The notes: generated from the letters alone by a model not told the origin. Positions 24,337 through 34,369 are shown, counted from the first letter of the stretch. The stretch is 64,000 bases of DNA from Flammeovirgaceae bacterium BBD 1991-12 (GCA_001657315.1 LYSV01000014.1:28356-92355), one strand, 5' to 3'. Program-made: numbers and translations.

Positions 24337-25055
24337 TTTCCGGCAATTATGGTGATTACTCCCTGTTGAAAGTGGTTGCAAACTATGTGAAGACCATTCT
24401 TTTCCAACACCCGTAACACCTCCTCCGGACAGATCCGCGTCTTGTAATAGTGGCTTACTTTCTGCTGCCATGTATCACCTGAGCGCTCATTAAGCAGATC
24501 CGTTACCCTGACCCTCTCCTCTTCATATTCAAGAATGCATGTCAGAATTCTGGAGTCTGTACTTTTAACTGGGATGAACCGCTGGTCACCGGTCAATTCA
24601 GTAGAATAGTCCCTGAAGGAAAGAACGAGATGCCCGTTTTCAGCGAGAGAAGAAGAACATACGGTGAGGAACTGCACGATCACCTCCTTACTTGGCAGGT
24701 GGGTAAGCGTGTCCCCCCAGCACACGATAAGGTGAGAAAGGGTACTTTCACGGGTCATGTATTCCACTATATCCGATTGAACCGTTCGGATGGGAAATCC
24801 CTGCCTGTGTATTTCCAGCTCGTCAAGTAACTGCCGGTTAAAATCCACAGCTTTTACCTGATACCCCAGGTCGGCCAGTGCTACGCTCTGGATACCATGC
24901 CCGGAACCAAGATCGAGGGCTTTCTTCCCCTCTCCACCACTCAGCCCCTGTTCAGTGATAAAGCGTCGGAAGTTTGCCACGTTTTTGTCAAAGTCACCCG
25001 TCATCCACGCGTAGAAGTTTCCCAGGTGGCTATCGTAATGTTCTTTTACCGTCAT
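24333..25055 (-). CDS. Class I SAM-dependent methyltransferase
   Basis: 240 aa. Motif I KALDLGSGHGIQSVALA (about 42-58), motif II YQVKAVDFNRQLL, and LIVCWGDTLTHL in the motif IV position. The C-terminal part LNERSGDTWQQKVSHYYKTRICPEE and VLEKNGLHI fits the small-molecule methyltransferase group. Substrate unknown. It is the third gene of a minus-strand operon (sterol desaturase, homocysteine methyltransferase, this gene, GNAT). Confidence 0.85.
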   Translation of the reverse strand: MTVKEHYDSHLGNFYAWMTGDFDKNVANFRRFITEQGLSGGEGKKALDLGSGHGIQSVALADLGYQVKAVDFNRQLLDELEIHRQGFPIRTVQSDIVEYMTRESTLSHLIVCWGDTLTHLPSKEVIVQFLTVCSSSLAENGHLVLSFRDYSTELTGDQRFIPVKSTDSRILTCILEYEEERVRVTDLLNERSGDTWQQKVSHYYKTRICPEEVLRVLEKNGLHIVCNHFQQGVITIIAGK

Positions 25056-25120
25056 CCTTTCTTCGTACCTGTTGTTAAGACTGTTTCAGTGGCCAAAATA
25101 ACGAAGAAAAACAACCGATG

Positions 25121-26071
25121 TCACAGAACTCTATTCCCAAACCTCTGGCAAATTTCCTCCACATGCGAATGATCCGTACCACAGCACCCGCCGACCACTT
25201 TGAGATCAGGCAGAAGCTGACGCAGTGCTACGTAGTTCGTGGCGAGGTGACATTTGTCTCCGGCATCCAGTGTTTCAGCCTCATCCAGCTCTGCGTGGCT
25301 TTTCGTAGAGGCATTGGCTCTTACACCTCTTATCCTGCTTTTCCAGTCTCCGTCCGTCCCAAGTATCCCGGAAAAGTGATCTAGATGAGCACAGTTGATC
25401 ATATAATGACTGGCATACCCGCTGGAAAGGCTGTCGGTTTTTTCTATCGCCCTCCCCAGGCTCTCACCACAGGGTAGTTTTCCATTGGTTTCCACAGTAA
25501 ATGAAATAGCCACAGGAATGTTGAATCTGGCGGCTGCCTTCACGATGCCAGCAGCTTCACTGACATAATTTAAGGTTAATGCCGTGACCAGGTCAACATC
25601 GGCGAGCGCAAATGACATGATCTGGTCATGGTGATAGCTCTCGGCTTCCTCAACCGTCATCATATCTTCTGCCCTGTAGCCATCGCCACGCGGACCAATG
25701 TTACCGCTTATGAGTATCTGCGGTATTTCTGTACCATATCTTTTAGCAAAGGTCCTTACCAGTTGCACGGCGTTCTTGTTAACAGCCACCAGTTCACCGG
25801 TAGAATAACCAAGCCTGTAAGCCCAGTCCGGATTGGCCCGCCATGTGGGGGTTTCCAGAATGAAATCATACTGGTATCTGCCGGCAAGCTCAAGATAGGG
25901 CTGATAGTAGGACTCCAGGGCCTGCTGGCCCTCGATGTTGTTCACCAGTTCGAAAGCGGCAAAATGATTGAGCTCTACCCCCTGATGAAAGATCAGCGAT
26001 GTTTCCAGGCCGCCGTCTGTGAGGTAAAACGCCTCCGTAAGAATGTCTTTTCTCCGGTTTATCATTTCCAT
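25121..26071 (-). CDS. Homocysteine S-methyltransferase family protein
   Basis: 316 aa. The zinc-thiolate ligands are in place: Cys in MINCAHLDH and the double Cys 296-297 in VVGGCCGTDH. Further motifs are LTDGGLETSL at the N-terminus, LILETPTWRANPDW-type FILETPTW, SGNIGPRGDGY and ISFTVETNGKLP. The family moves a methyl group from S-methylmethionine or a similar donor to homocysteine. The gene starts 2 bp after the stop of the sterol desaturase gene and is 65 bp before the methyltransferase gene. Confidence 0.9.
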   Translation of the reverse strand: MEMINRRKDILTEAFYLTDGGLETSLIFHQGVELNHFAAFELVNNIEGQQALESYYQPYLELAGRYQYDFILETPTWRANPDWAYRLGYSTGELVAVNKNAVQLVRTFAKRYGTEIPQILISGNIGPRGDGYRAEDMMTVEEAESYHHDQIMSFALADVDLVTALTLNYVSEAAGIVKAAARFNIPVAISFTVETNGKLPCGESLGRAIEKTDSLSSGYASHYMINCAHLDHFSGILGTDGDWKSRIRGVRANASTKSHAELDEAETLDAGDKCHLATNYVALRQLLPDLKVVGGCCGTDHSHVEEICQRFGNRVL

Positions 26072-26073
26072 GT

Positions 26074-26847
26074 TCAGGCGTTTTCCTTTTCCGCTTCCTG
26101 CTTCGTTACATCCCGAAACATCAGCATGTCCCCTACACGGGCAGATGCACCATCGTAAAATCCATTCTCCCCCTGGTAATTGTCCGGATTTTTGAAAGTG
26201 CCGAACAGATAATCGTAGATAGGAAAGTCCGAATAATTATACTGATGTACCCCGCGGGCATGGTGTATGGCATGCTGCTCAGGGCGCTGGATGAAGTAGC
26301 CCAGCCACTTTGGCGTTTTGATATTGGCATGCTGAAAAATGCTCAGAAAGTTAAGTGCCAGTACTACCACAGTGATCGCCTGTGGAGAGAGCCCCATAAC
26401 AAGTGCAAAGCAGATACTTCCCAACAGAGTGAACCCGATCATATCCATAGGGCTGAAGTAAAACGTACTGGCTACATCCAGCCTCTCGGCACTATGGTGC
26501 ATCTGATGGAAGATTTTCCAGAGAAAGCCTGACCTGTGCATGGTCAGATGCCAAAAGTAGAGTAGGAGCTGGTAGGACAATAGCCCGATCAGTACCTGAG
26601 CTGCCGGGTGCATATGTGCCAGGCTGATCAGTTGATAGCTGGCCAGAAAATCATCCGTGAGCAGGGGCAGGTAAGAGCTGAGGTAAAAAATCACCGCAAA
26701 GCTTATGAGTCCCCGGAGTGTGGCATACCTGATCCGGGGAAGGTTTTTGTTCCGGGGAAAGAAGACTTCCCAAAGGTAAAGTCCCATGAACATCCCTATG
26801 ACCGCAAGAGAAACAGGGTCAAGTAAAATTTCAATTGGTGTAGGCAT
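26074..26847 (-). CDS. Sterol desaturase / fatty-acid hydroxylase family membrane protein
   Basis: 257 aa, about four to five membrane segments (around 10-25, 42-60, 85-105, 135-170). The di-iron histidine boxes are complete: HLTMH (about 104-108), HQMHHSAERLD (about 118-122) and QHAIHHARG (about 195-199). It should hydroxylate or desaturate a membrane lipid. First gene of the four-gene operon that follows. Confidence 0.9.
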   Translation of the reverse strand: MPTPIEILLDPVSLAVIGMFMGLYLWEVFFPRNKNLPRIRYATLRGLISFAVIFYLSSYLPLLTDDFLASYQLISLAHMHPAAQVLIGLLSYQLLLYFWHLTMHRSGFLWKIFHQMHHSAERLDVASTFYFSPMDMIGFTLLGSICFALVMGLSPQAITVVVLALNFLSIFQHANIKTPKWLGYFIQRPEQHAIHHARGVHQYNYSDFPIYDYLFGTFKNPDNYQGENGFYDGASARVGDMLMFRDVTKQEAEKENA

Positions 26848-26931
26848 AATTTTTTAGTGTTTTTGATTACATACCATAAGGCGTAAGTCACGGACTTACA
26901 TTGTAAGGTCTGAACGGAGGATCCGCTCACA

Positions 26932-28716
26932 TCAGATATGCCAGACAATAGGTGTCTCCGGTGAATACTGGCAGTAAGTGCCGGTTTTGATGGTATTGCT
27001 AAAGTGCCTGCCCAGGGCCGGGTTGGCTTTCTCTATCCTGGAAATAGCACTACGGATCCGCCATGTCACTGCGGATCTGGTCTTGTCAGCGGTATCGTTT
27101 TCCTTTCTGGCCCGGCCTCTGCTATCGAAAGTCTTTGAAAGCAACTTTATAAGCTCGTCGTATTGCTTCTGTAGTTCTTCGCTTCTCTCATGATCATTTT
27201 TTTCCTCAGCTTCAGCCAGCCCGGCGCGGATCAGGTTAAGTTTTTTCAGATACTCATTTCTGGCCTGTTCATCGGCCACCGGCTCACCGTACTGTATCAA
27301 AACGGACTTCATTAGATCACTACAGTGTACTTCTTTTCCGGGGGAAGTGATCAGGGTGTGTATGTCATGGAAACCCTTTACTTCCGGGAGAAGCCCCGTG
27401 ATGCCTCCATAGTCGTACTTCCAGAGATCTCCTTCCTTATGGAAAACACAGGTTTTGGTATTCTCTTTGTATTCCGGTACCGGTGAACACTCCACAGAAT
27501 CTAAGGTGGTATCCGAAATAAATGCCCAGAAGGGTTCCATGTGTGAACTGTAGCGGTAGGGGTTGATCTTTTTCATCCACAAAATAGCCTCCTCTGCTGA
27601 CGCATCCTCACCCTGTTTGATCTTCTTTTTGAACAAGGTCAGGAACCTTGCCCAATGCTGTCGCATCTGGTCATCATCACCGAGATAGTGGAAGGTGGCC
27701 GCAAAAAATGCATCGGCATCCAGAAACCCCAGCACCACAGATTGCCAGGCCAGCCTTTTGGCCTCCTCATACTCACCTAGCTCAAAATGAACAAATGCAC
27801 CAATGGAGTGGTAATCACCAGCTCCCACAGGATTTAGTCGTATGGCCTTTTGGTACAGCTCCCGGGCTTCTTCCCCAAAGCCAAGATATGTAAAGCAGGA
27901 GGCGATCAGGATCAAACTTTCCGGATCATTGGAGTTCAGCCAGAGTGATCGCCGCAGGTAGTATTCAGCACTTTCATATGAACCCTGATAAAGGAATATC
28001 CTGCCGATGATCAGGGCAGCAATATAGTTATCCTCATCAATCTCAATTGCTTTTTTTGCCCATTCAAAGGCTCCATTCCGGCTCAGCTCCCACCGGTCCC
28101 ACAGCTGGCAGCTCCACTCATTAAAGTAGGTAAGTGACATGCCTGAGTAGGCCAGTGAGTAGTCGGGCTCGGCGTCTATGGCTTTCTGGAAATACTTCCT
28201 TGCATCGAGGTCTGCTTCAAGTGTCCCTTTCTTCACGGCATCAACACCATACAGCCAGTATTCATAGGCCCTCAGCTTTACCTTTTGCCGGACCCTCTTT
28301 CGTGAAAGCAGGTCTTCATTCACCTGAAGCTGAAGGGCACAAACAATTTCCCTCAAGAGACAGTCCTGGATATCGATCAGTTCATCAAGGTGGCCCTGAA
28401 ACCTGTTCGCCCATACCAGCCTGTTCGTTTCTGCATGAAACAACTGTGCATTTACCCGGAGACAGTTCCGGGTATCACGAAATGAACCCTGGATGAAATA
28501 GTCAATATTCCAGTCTTTCAGCTTTTTGTTATCGATCTGCTGTTGGGTAAGGATGAGCCGGGCACTTTGCCACGCAATAATGGTGAACTGCCTGAAATAT
28601 GAAAGCTCCGTGATGAGATCCATACAAAAGGATTTGCAGAAGATCAGGGTATCCTTCCGGTCAGACAGGTCCTCAAACGGCAATACCGCGATGGATATTG
28701 AGTCATGGGAATTCAT
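26932..28716 (-). CDS. TolB-like N-terminal domain plus tetratricopeptide repeat protein
   Basis: 594 aa. The N-terminal part (about 5-135) has the TolB/FlgO-like pattern of adenylate-cyclase-associated proteins (SIAVLPFEDLSDRKDT, FIQGSFRDTRNCLRVNAQLF, VWANRFQGHLDELIDIQD). TPR repeats follow at about 165-340 (PDYSLAYSGMSLTYF, DPESLILIASCFTYLGFGEEA). The C-terminal 240 residues are polar and of unknown type. No DNA-binding domain is present, although such proteins are often fused to cyclase or winged-helix domains. No signal peptide; cytoplasmic. Confidence 0.8.
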   Translation of the reverse strand: MNSHDSISIAVLPFEDLSDRKDTLIFCKSFCMDLITELSYFRQFTIIAWQSARLILTQQQIDNKKLKDWNIDYFIQGSFRDTRNCLRVNAQLFHAETNRLVWANRFQGHLDELIDIQDCLLREIVCALQLQVNEDLLSRKRVRQKVKLRAYEYWLYGVDAVKKGTLEADLDARKYFQKAIDAEPDYSLAYSGMSLTYFNEWSCQLWDRWELSRNGAFEWAKKAIEIDEDNYIAALIIGRIFLYQGSYESAEYYLRRSLWLNSNDPESLILIASCFTYLGFGEEARELYQKAIRLNPVGAGDYHSIGAFVHFELGEYEEAKRLAWQSVVLGFLDADAFFAATFHYLGDDDQMRQHWARFLTLFKKKIKQGEDASAEEAILWMKKINPYRYSSHMEPFWAFISDTTLDSVECSPVPEYKENTKTCVFHKEGDLWKYDYGGITGLLPEVKGFHDIHTLITSPGKEVHCSDLMKSVLIQYGEPVADEQARNEYLKKLNLIRAGLAEAEEKNDHERSEELQKQYDELIKLLSKTFDSRGRARKENDTADKTRSAVTWRIRSAISRIEKANPALGRHFSNTIKTGTYCQYSPETPIVWHI

Positions 28717-29006
28717 AATTGTTCAGGAAGTTTTTATACAAACGAATTACACCGGGTGTCGCCAATACGGAATTCAGGGACACATCGTTGCCCTGGCATT
28801 GAAATGCCTCTCAATACCGGTCAGCACCTCAGGCACAAGAGGTAACTCATATTGAATGGCAGACATGATGAGGGGAATGATCAATGCCAATATAAACCCT
28901 GCGCGAACAGACTTTTCTAAAGGACATGGACCAGCATGGGTCAACGCACTTCCTGATGCTTAATGAAATTTTCAGATCTGCCTCCATAAGGTCAGAGGTG
29001 GATCCC

Positions 29007-29624
29007 TTACTCTACTTTGAACAGATCCGTTTCCATGCTGATTATCACAGCGTCATCAAATTCAAATACTATATGAAAGACATGATCCATTGGAGTGTCT
29101 GGTGAGTCAGTCAACTGCAGGATCACGTAATCTGTTAAAACACCAAAGGTCCACATATCCTGGTTTTGAACAGTTATGAATTCGTCAATGCCAATTTTAC
29201 CCCGGTTGGATATGTTGAACAATGCGTTCAGGCTGACACCTGGCGCGAATTCCTTTCCCCTGGAAAAAACAGGTCTTGTGGATGTTATCTGCATCGTTTT
29301 GATCTGCTGTACAGGCTCAGGCACAGGTGGACTACAGGCAAAAGCCTGACGGATAAAGGGATATTGGATATTCATTCTGTGCATGGCGGTTTTTTCAGAG
29401 TATTCCAACCCTGTAATTTCAATTTGAATAGCCGCGGAGTTAACGTCTGATGATCGCGAATCTGAAAATCTGCCAGATTCGAAATTGCCAATGGTAGCCG
29501 TTAATTCAGTGATCGTGGATTCCTGCGGGGTAGATTCACCACAGTCATCACAGGATATTGGTAAGTTAAGGAGAAGGATGAACGCGATAAAGGACAGAAG
29601 TTTTTTCATTTGGAGGTTAATCAT
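29007..29624 (-). CDS. Hypothetical lipoprotein
   Basis: 205 aa. A lipoprotein signal peptide (MKKLLSFIAFILLLNLPISC, from Met6) ends at a Cys followed by DDCGES; the start at residue 6 is the more signal-like. The body is beta-rich with two later Cys (QAFACSPPV). It resembles small DUF5034-like Bacteroidetes lipoproteins, without a firm match. Standing alone between the TPR gene and a divergent outer-membrane-like gene. Confidence 0.6.
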   Translation of the reverse strand: MINLQMKKLLSFIAFILLLNLPISCDDCGESTPQESTITELTATIGNFESGRFSDSRSSDVNSAAIQIEITGLEYSEKTAMHRMNIQYPFIRQAFACSPPVPEPVQQIKTMQITSTRPVFSRGKEFAPGVSLNALFNISNRGKIGIDEFITVQNQDMWTFGVLTDYVILQLTDSPDTPMDHVFHIVFEFDDAVIISMETDLFKVE

Positions 29625-29814
29625 GCGTATTGATGCTAATTTAAGTTTTCAGAAGGATTTTAGAGCCATACTGAAAGCATATATCACATAGCACGGGCCA
29701 AAATGATCAGGCTGTGGCAGAAACTTTGGTTTCCCAGGTCAAAAATCACATACCCATCGAATTGTTGGTTATACGCTTACAATCCCTAAATTGTATGTAC
29801 AAATCATTGACGGC

Positions 29815-30417
29815 ATGCGACTTGTGTTCTCCTTCATGCTTCTGCTATGGTCTGTGTCTGGCACCTTATGCCAGGAAACCACTTTCCTCGGAGCCCAGTT
29901 TGATCATTCCTATATGGGTAGTGACTGGTACTCAGGCGCAGGAATAAACCTGGAAATGATGTTCGGAGACCATTTCGGCATAAACTATTCCCTGCTGTAC
30001 AACCCGGGAGAATCGGATGAATACTACTTTTATACAGGAGGTGGGCAGGCAGCTTCGGTTTACCTGATCAGGGAAGCCATCAGCGAGCAGAATGGTCTGG
30101 GCCTCGCCATTAGTCTTGGTATCATCAGCTTTATACTCCCGGAAAGTTTAAGCTTTCGCATTCCTCTGGCCAGGAGATCGCAGCTCGGCTTTTTTCTGTC
30201 ACCCTACGGCTTCGAATTTGTGAAAGACCGCACCACCGAAGAAGAGGATCACAACATCAGCTATGAGATGGGCTGCCGTTATTACCTTACCCCGAATAGC
30301 TGGATGTACATTGTGCCTCAGATCGGAGTGAAAAACATCTATGGGGACAGTGAGCCCAGGGCGTCCTTTGGAATATCAGTATCATTCAGGGTCCGGGAAA
30401 ACGAGGGGGACCCGTAA
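29815..30417 (+). CDS. Outer-membrane-beta-barrel-like protein
   Basis: 200 aa when started at the ATG at 29815, which gives a good signal peptide (MRLVFSFMLLLWSVSGTLCQ); an ATG at 29791 adds eight residues. The mature protein alternates polar and aromatic residues (FGINYSLLYNPGESDEYYFY, YRYYLTPNSWMYIVPQIG-like CRYYLTPNSWMYIVPQ) and ends in a strand pattern (ASFGISVSFRVRE). It is probably an eight-strand type barrel or surface protein of unknown function. Confidence 0.6.
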   Translation: MRLVFSFMLLLWSVSGTLCQETTFLGAQFDHSYMGSDWYSGAGINLEMMFGDHFGINYSLLYNPGESDEYYFYTGGGQAASVYLIREAISEQNGLGLAISLGIISFILPESLSFRIPLARRSQLGFFLSPYGFEFVKDRTTEEEDHNISYEMGCRYYLTPNSWMYIVPQIGVKNIYGDSEPRASFGISVSFRVRENEGDP

Positions 30418-30556
30418 TAGCCCGGTCATACCCTGGGTATTTTTGTATCCTGCGATGAAGAGTGTCCCTAATGGCCTGAAAAAAAATCAAAGGATAATGT
30501 CCGTTTTGTTCAGTCTGGATTGTCAGTAGGATAATAATCATCAAAAAACATTCAAA

Positions 30557-30988
30557 ATGGACATTACACACAATTTACAGATCAATGCTACGGCAGCAGA
30601 CATTTACAATGCAGTAGCCACGGAAAAGGGGATCACGGGCTGGTGGTCAAAAGACTGTTCAGTGGGAGAATCAGAAGGAAAGAGCTCTTTGCTAAAATTT
30701 GATAAGGAGGGGACTATTGTGGAAATGGGCTTTCGCACCGATTTGCTTAATCCCTGTAAAAAGGTGGTTTGGGAATGTACGCAAAATGGAAATCCAGCCT
30801 GGATCGGGACCAGGATCATCACTGAAATTTCCGAGGTGGAAAAGGGGTGTGTCGTGGTTTTTTCACATGCTGGTTTTGATAAAAAATGGAAAGGGCAGGA
30901 TCCGTTTGAAATGACCCGGCAGGGATGGGAGCATTTTGTTAACAGCCTGGTTTCCTTTTGCGAGACCGGTGTAGGACAACCCTGGTAA
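30557..30988 (+). CDS. SRPBCC / AHSA1-like protein
   Basis: 143 aa, typical of the AHA1/START-like ligand-binding fold: AADIYNAVATEKGITGWWSKDC at the start, VWECTQNGNPAWIGT in the middle strand region and the C-terminal helix GWEHFVNSLVSFCETG. No catalytic residue is expected. Such genes are often near YCII/sigma-factor pairs, and here that pair lies just downstream on the opposite strand. Confidence 0.85.
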   Translation: MDITHNLQINATAADIYNAVATEKGITGWWSKDCSVGESEGKSSLLKFDKEGTIVEMGFRTDLLNPCKKVVWECTQNGNPAWIGTRIITEISEVEKGCVVVFSHAGFDKKWKGQDPFEMTRQGWEHFVNSLVSFCETGVGQPW

Positions 30989-31012
30989 GCATTGTGTCTG
31001 CTCCCAATGACC

Positions 31013-32277
31013 TTAACGGGCCGGGAGTAGCTTTTTACACTCCACTATTTTGCTTTCAATAAAAGCTCTCTCCCTTTCGGATGGGTTCAATGTCAGAGAA
31101 TGAGTGAGGAATTCCACTGCCTTTGGATAGTTTTTGAGTTTCATGTAGAAAATGCCTTGTGTAGCGGGCAGCAGATGGTATTCTTTCAGTTCCGGATGAT
31201 TGGAAAGATCCTTCAGTAATAATAATGACTCTTCTATTCCCTTGAGCTTACTTTGAATGATCGCGAGATTCAGCTTAATGACCGGGTTTGGCTTCAACTG
31301 GTCCAGCATTACATACTGATCGTAAATGACCTCCCAATTGGTCTGTTCAAAACTGCCAGCCAGGCAATGTTCGGCAGCAATACGTGCCTCTACGTGATAG
31401 GGCGTTAGAGTTTCGTCATAAATGGATCTTTTCAGATGGTGCATGCCTGCGTTGATCAACTCTTTGTTCCAGCTGGCCCTGTCCTGATCCTCAAACAGGA
31501 TTATTGCACCCCTTTTGTCGATTCTGGCATCGAAACGGGCGGCATGAAAACACATGAGCGAGAGTAAGGCATGTAGTTTACGGTTATCTTCAAAACGGTC
31601 GGCCAGCAACGTGGCGAGCCGGATGGCTTCCAGGCATAGCTCCTTCCGGATCACGGATTCTCCGGATGAGGAATTGTACCCTTCGTTAAAAAGTAAATAC
31701 AGCGATAGCATAACCACATCCAGTCTTTCCGCCAGTTGGCCAGCCTGAGGAATAGCAAACGGGATCTCAGATCTCCTGATCTTTTCCCTTGCTCTGTACA
31801 GTCTTTTCTGGATAGTAGATTCGGAGGTCAACAGGGCATGGGCTATTTCCCTGGAGCCAAATCCGCAAAGTGTTTTGAGTGTCAGCGCTAATTGTGACTT
31901 CACATCCAGGGAAGAATGACAGCAGGCAAAGATCATCCGAAGCTGGCTGTCCCTGATCTCGTGATCAAGAAAAATAAGCCGATCTCATGGGAAGATCCGT
32001 GAGCAAGAGCCCCGGACCTGTGATGTCGCTGCATCATTTTGTTTCGGTTGATCTCATTAAGGGCTTTTCTCCGGGCCACCTGCACCAGCCAGCCTGTGGG
32101 GTTAGCCGGGACTCCTTCCGTACTCCAGTGATCCAGCGCAGCGATCAGTGTTTCCTGTACCGTATCTTCCGCCAGCTGAAGGTATGCAGGACCAAAGATC
32201 CTGGTGAGGACCGCCAGTAGCTTGCCATATTCAGACCGGAAAAGGTGCTCGACAATTTGTTCACTTTTACTAACCAA
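31013..32277 (-). pseudogene. Sigma factor with DUF6596 domain, interrupted by a frameshift
   Basis: Two adjacent frames encode one protein. The first (31933-32277, 114 aa) has region 2 (LAEDTVQETLIAALDHW) and runs to EIGLFFL; the second (31013-31936) continues with RMIFACCHSSLDVKSQ, region 4 (FGSREIAHALLTSESTIQKRLY) and the C-terminal domain (LSLYLLFNEGYNSS, LMCFHAARFDAR). Adding one A to the run AAAAA at 31970-31974 restores a single frame and the expected DHEIRDSQL. Either the gene is broken or there is a homopolymer sequencing error. It pairs with the YCII gene 4 bp upstream. Confidence 0.85.
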
Positions 32278-32281
32278 GGCA

Positions 32282-32617
32282 CTACTTCATTTTAGGAAAG
32301 GCTATGGGTCGTACCTCAATGGAATACAGGCCCAGGTGCGGAGAGGAAAGTGCTATTTGGTTTGCTTCCTCCTGATCTTTCGCCTGAATCATAAAGTATC
32401 CGGCAATTATTTCCTTGGATTCCAGAAACGGACCGTCCGTCATTACTTCGCGTGTGGAAGTGATCAGGGAGCCGTTATCTTCCAATCTTTGACCGCCAAG
32501 ATAGTTTGGACCCAGCTTTTTGACCCAGGCAGTGTATTCTGCCATAATGTTTTGAAGCTCATCCGGTGACAGATGGTTCATACCATCTCCCTTGAGTAGT
32601 AGTAGGAATTCCTGCAT
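32282..32617 (-). CDS. YCII-related domain protein
   Basis: 111 aa from the ATG at 32617 (MQEFLLLLKGDG); a longer frame to 32734 is not family-like. Motifs: LLLLKGDG, MAEYTAWVKKLG, GGQRLEDNG, MTDGPFLESKEIIAGYFMIQAKDQEEAN and SIEVRPIAF. It is the partner of the frameshifted sigma factor that follows 4 bp later, and a paralogue of the YCII gene at 13399-13749. Confidence 0.9.
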   Translation of the reverse strand: MQEFLLLLKGDGMNHLSPDELQNIMAEYTAWVKKLGPNYLGGQRLEDNGSLITSTREVMTDGPFLESKEIIAGYFMIQAKDQEEANQIALSSPHLGLYSIEVRPIAFPKMK

Positions 32618-33041
32618 TTTGATTTTTTCCCTTATGACAATTGAAGTTTTAAATTCAGGACAGTAGAGGCATGTTTTTGTATGAATGCCCATATACTCAG
32701 AAACGCTCCTAAGGTAGAAATTCATTTCCCACATTCATCGTTCAAAACTTTCCTTCCGTCTTTCAAATATGTTTTCAGGGGATTCATACTGCTATTACCG
32801 ACCATATGTAATTTAGTAAAAACTTATTTTGTTTCACCCATGAATAAAAATCCAGGCGTCACATGATTCCCTAGCAACTCGCTTAATGAGTTTTTCATAT
32901 ATATATATTGAAATCTTTTTAAGACCAGAGTATTCCTACGATCAGGTATTAAAATTATCAGCCTTTATCAACTTTCAAGTCCAAACTATCGTATAGAGGC
33001 AAGATGTGGAAAAGTTCTGTTGCAGAAAATCAAACACAGGT
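32618..33041. other. Intergenic region, no gene seen
   Basis: 424 bp between the divergent YCII and ester-cyclase genes. It holds an alternating TA tract (ATATATATATA near 32900) and presumably both promoters. Short frames here have no coding character. Confidence 0.5.
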
Positions 33042-33452
33042 ATGAACATAAAAACCCAACCTGAAAAACTCGTACTTGACTTCTTCGAAAGGGTATGGTC
33101 TCCACCGCATGACCTGGAAGCAATTGACGAGATCATGACAGAAGACTATACCATCCATTCGGCAGGCAGTACCATTTCCGGCAGGCAGGCTTTCAAATCA
33201 TGGATAAGAGAGTTTCACGAACGACTTAATGAGGCCAAAACGGAAAGCATCGACGTATTCAGCAATGCAGACCAGAGCAAGGTGGTGTCTCGCTGGGTTT
33301 GTTCCGGCTACAATCACGGGATACTCGGATTACCGAAAGATGATCGCTATGTGACATTTACCGGGATAGCGATCTGGCGGGTAAGGGAAAACCGACTGGC
33401 AGAGTGCTGGGTGGAAAGAAGTGCATGGGAGCTTTATCAGCAGCTGACCTAA
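33042..33452 (+). CDS. SnoaL-like / ester-cyclase family protein
   Basis: 136 aa from the ATG at 33042 (MNIKTQPEKLVLDFFERVW). The SnoaL-type cone fold is suggested by EIMTEDYTIHSAGSTISGRQ, FKSWIREFHERL, KVVSRWVCSGYNHGILG and the terminal FTGIAIWRVRENRLAECWVE. Family members are isomerases, hydrolases or ligand binders; the function here is unknown. It converges with the LysR gene, 20 bp apart. Confidence 0.8.
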   Translation: MNIKTQPEKLVLDFFERVWSPPHDLEAIDEIMTEDYTIHSAGSTISGRQAFKSWIREFHERLNEAKTESIDVFSNADQSKVVSRWVCSGYNHGILGLPKDDRYVTFTGIAIWRVRENRLAECWVERSAWELYQQLT

Positions 33453-33472
33453 GGCTAACCGATCCATGCCAT

Positions 33473-34369
33473 CTACTCAAACTCGAGGTACCAATGAAAA
33501 TGATTGTTGAGAATGCGTTTTTTCTCTGTTTTCAAAAATTCGAGATAAGCCTGTGCTACCTGAGAGAGTTTCTTTTTTTCCAGCCAGATAAGCCTCCAGT
33601 CAGTTTGTATCGGCAATTCAGCCAGAGGGATGATATGTATCTCGCGTTTGATAAGCTCATTGCGCATACCTATCAATGGTAAGATGGAATATCCCAAACC
33701 AGCTATTACAGCCTGCTTCACTGCTTCATTGGAGGTAAGTTCTATTCTTTTTCTATTACCCCCTTCAGTTTTCTGAAAATATTCTTCCATAAACAGGCGT
33801 GTCAGTGATCCTTTTTCACGGTAAATGAGTGGCATGCTACCTATTCTTTCACTATTGCCCCCCACAAAATACAGCTTATTCTTCAGTAATATTTCTTCCT
33901 CCAGGTCCAGTTCGTCCGGAAGTATGGACACTACGCCAAAGTCAATCTCATTTTTTCTCAGGCTTTCAATCACATTGTCCTTATTGGTGACCTCCAGGAC
34001 CAGATCGATACCCGTATGCCTGCTAAGAAAACCGGAAAGAAAATACGGGATCACATATTTTCCTGTTGACGCCGTGGCTATCCTGAGCTTACCGGTAAGC
34101 ATCCCCTTGTAGGCCAGCGCCTTGTAGTTGATCGCTTCTATTTCATTCATTACCCCTGTGGCCATCTCAGCAACCTCCCTCCCGAAATCGGTAACGTGAA
34201 GCCGCTTCCCGATCACCTGTACAAGAGGGACATCAAACTGACTTTGCAGGTTCCTGAGCTGAATGGAAACCGCAGGCTGTGTCATATGCAATGCCCTGGC
34301 AGCCTTTGTAATACTCCCGGCCTGCACAACATGGGCAAATATTCGAAGCTGATGGAGTGTATAATTCAT
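33473..34369 (-). CDS. LysR-family transcriptional regulator
   Basis: 298 aa. Winged helix-turn-helix at about 1-60 (GSITKAARALHMTQPAVSIQ, the classic LysR helix) and a periplasmic-binding-like effector domain at about 88-290. It is divergent from the small ORF, YceI, porin and YceI-like genes, so it probably controls that cluster. Its promoter and a possible operator lie in the A+T-rich gap (see next entries). Confidence 0.93.
   Translation of the reverse strand: MNYTLHQLRIFAHVVQAGSITKAARALHMTQPAVSIQLRNLQSQFDVPLVQVIGKRLHVTDFGREVAEMATGVMNEIEAINYKALAYKGMLTGKLRIATASTGKYVIPYFLSGFLSRHTGIDLVLEVTNKDNVIESLRKNEIDFGVVSILPDELDLEEEILLKNKLYFVGGNSERIGSMPLIYREKGSLTRLFMEEYFQKTEGGNRKRIELTSNEAVKQAVIAGLGYSILPLIGMRNELIKREIHIIPLAELPIQTDWRLIWLEKKKLSQVAQAYLEFLKTEKKRILNNHFHWYLEFE

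Noticed and set aside
32890..32915. Alternating TA tract near 32900
   Set aside because: A short simple repeat in an A+T-rich intergenic region; no evidence for function.
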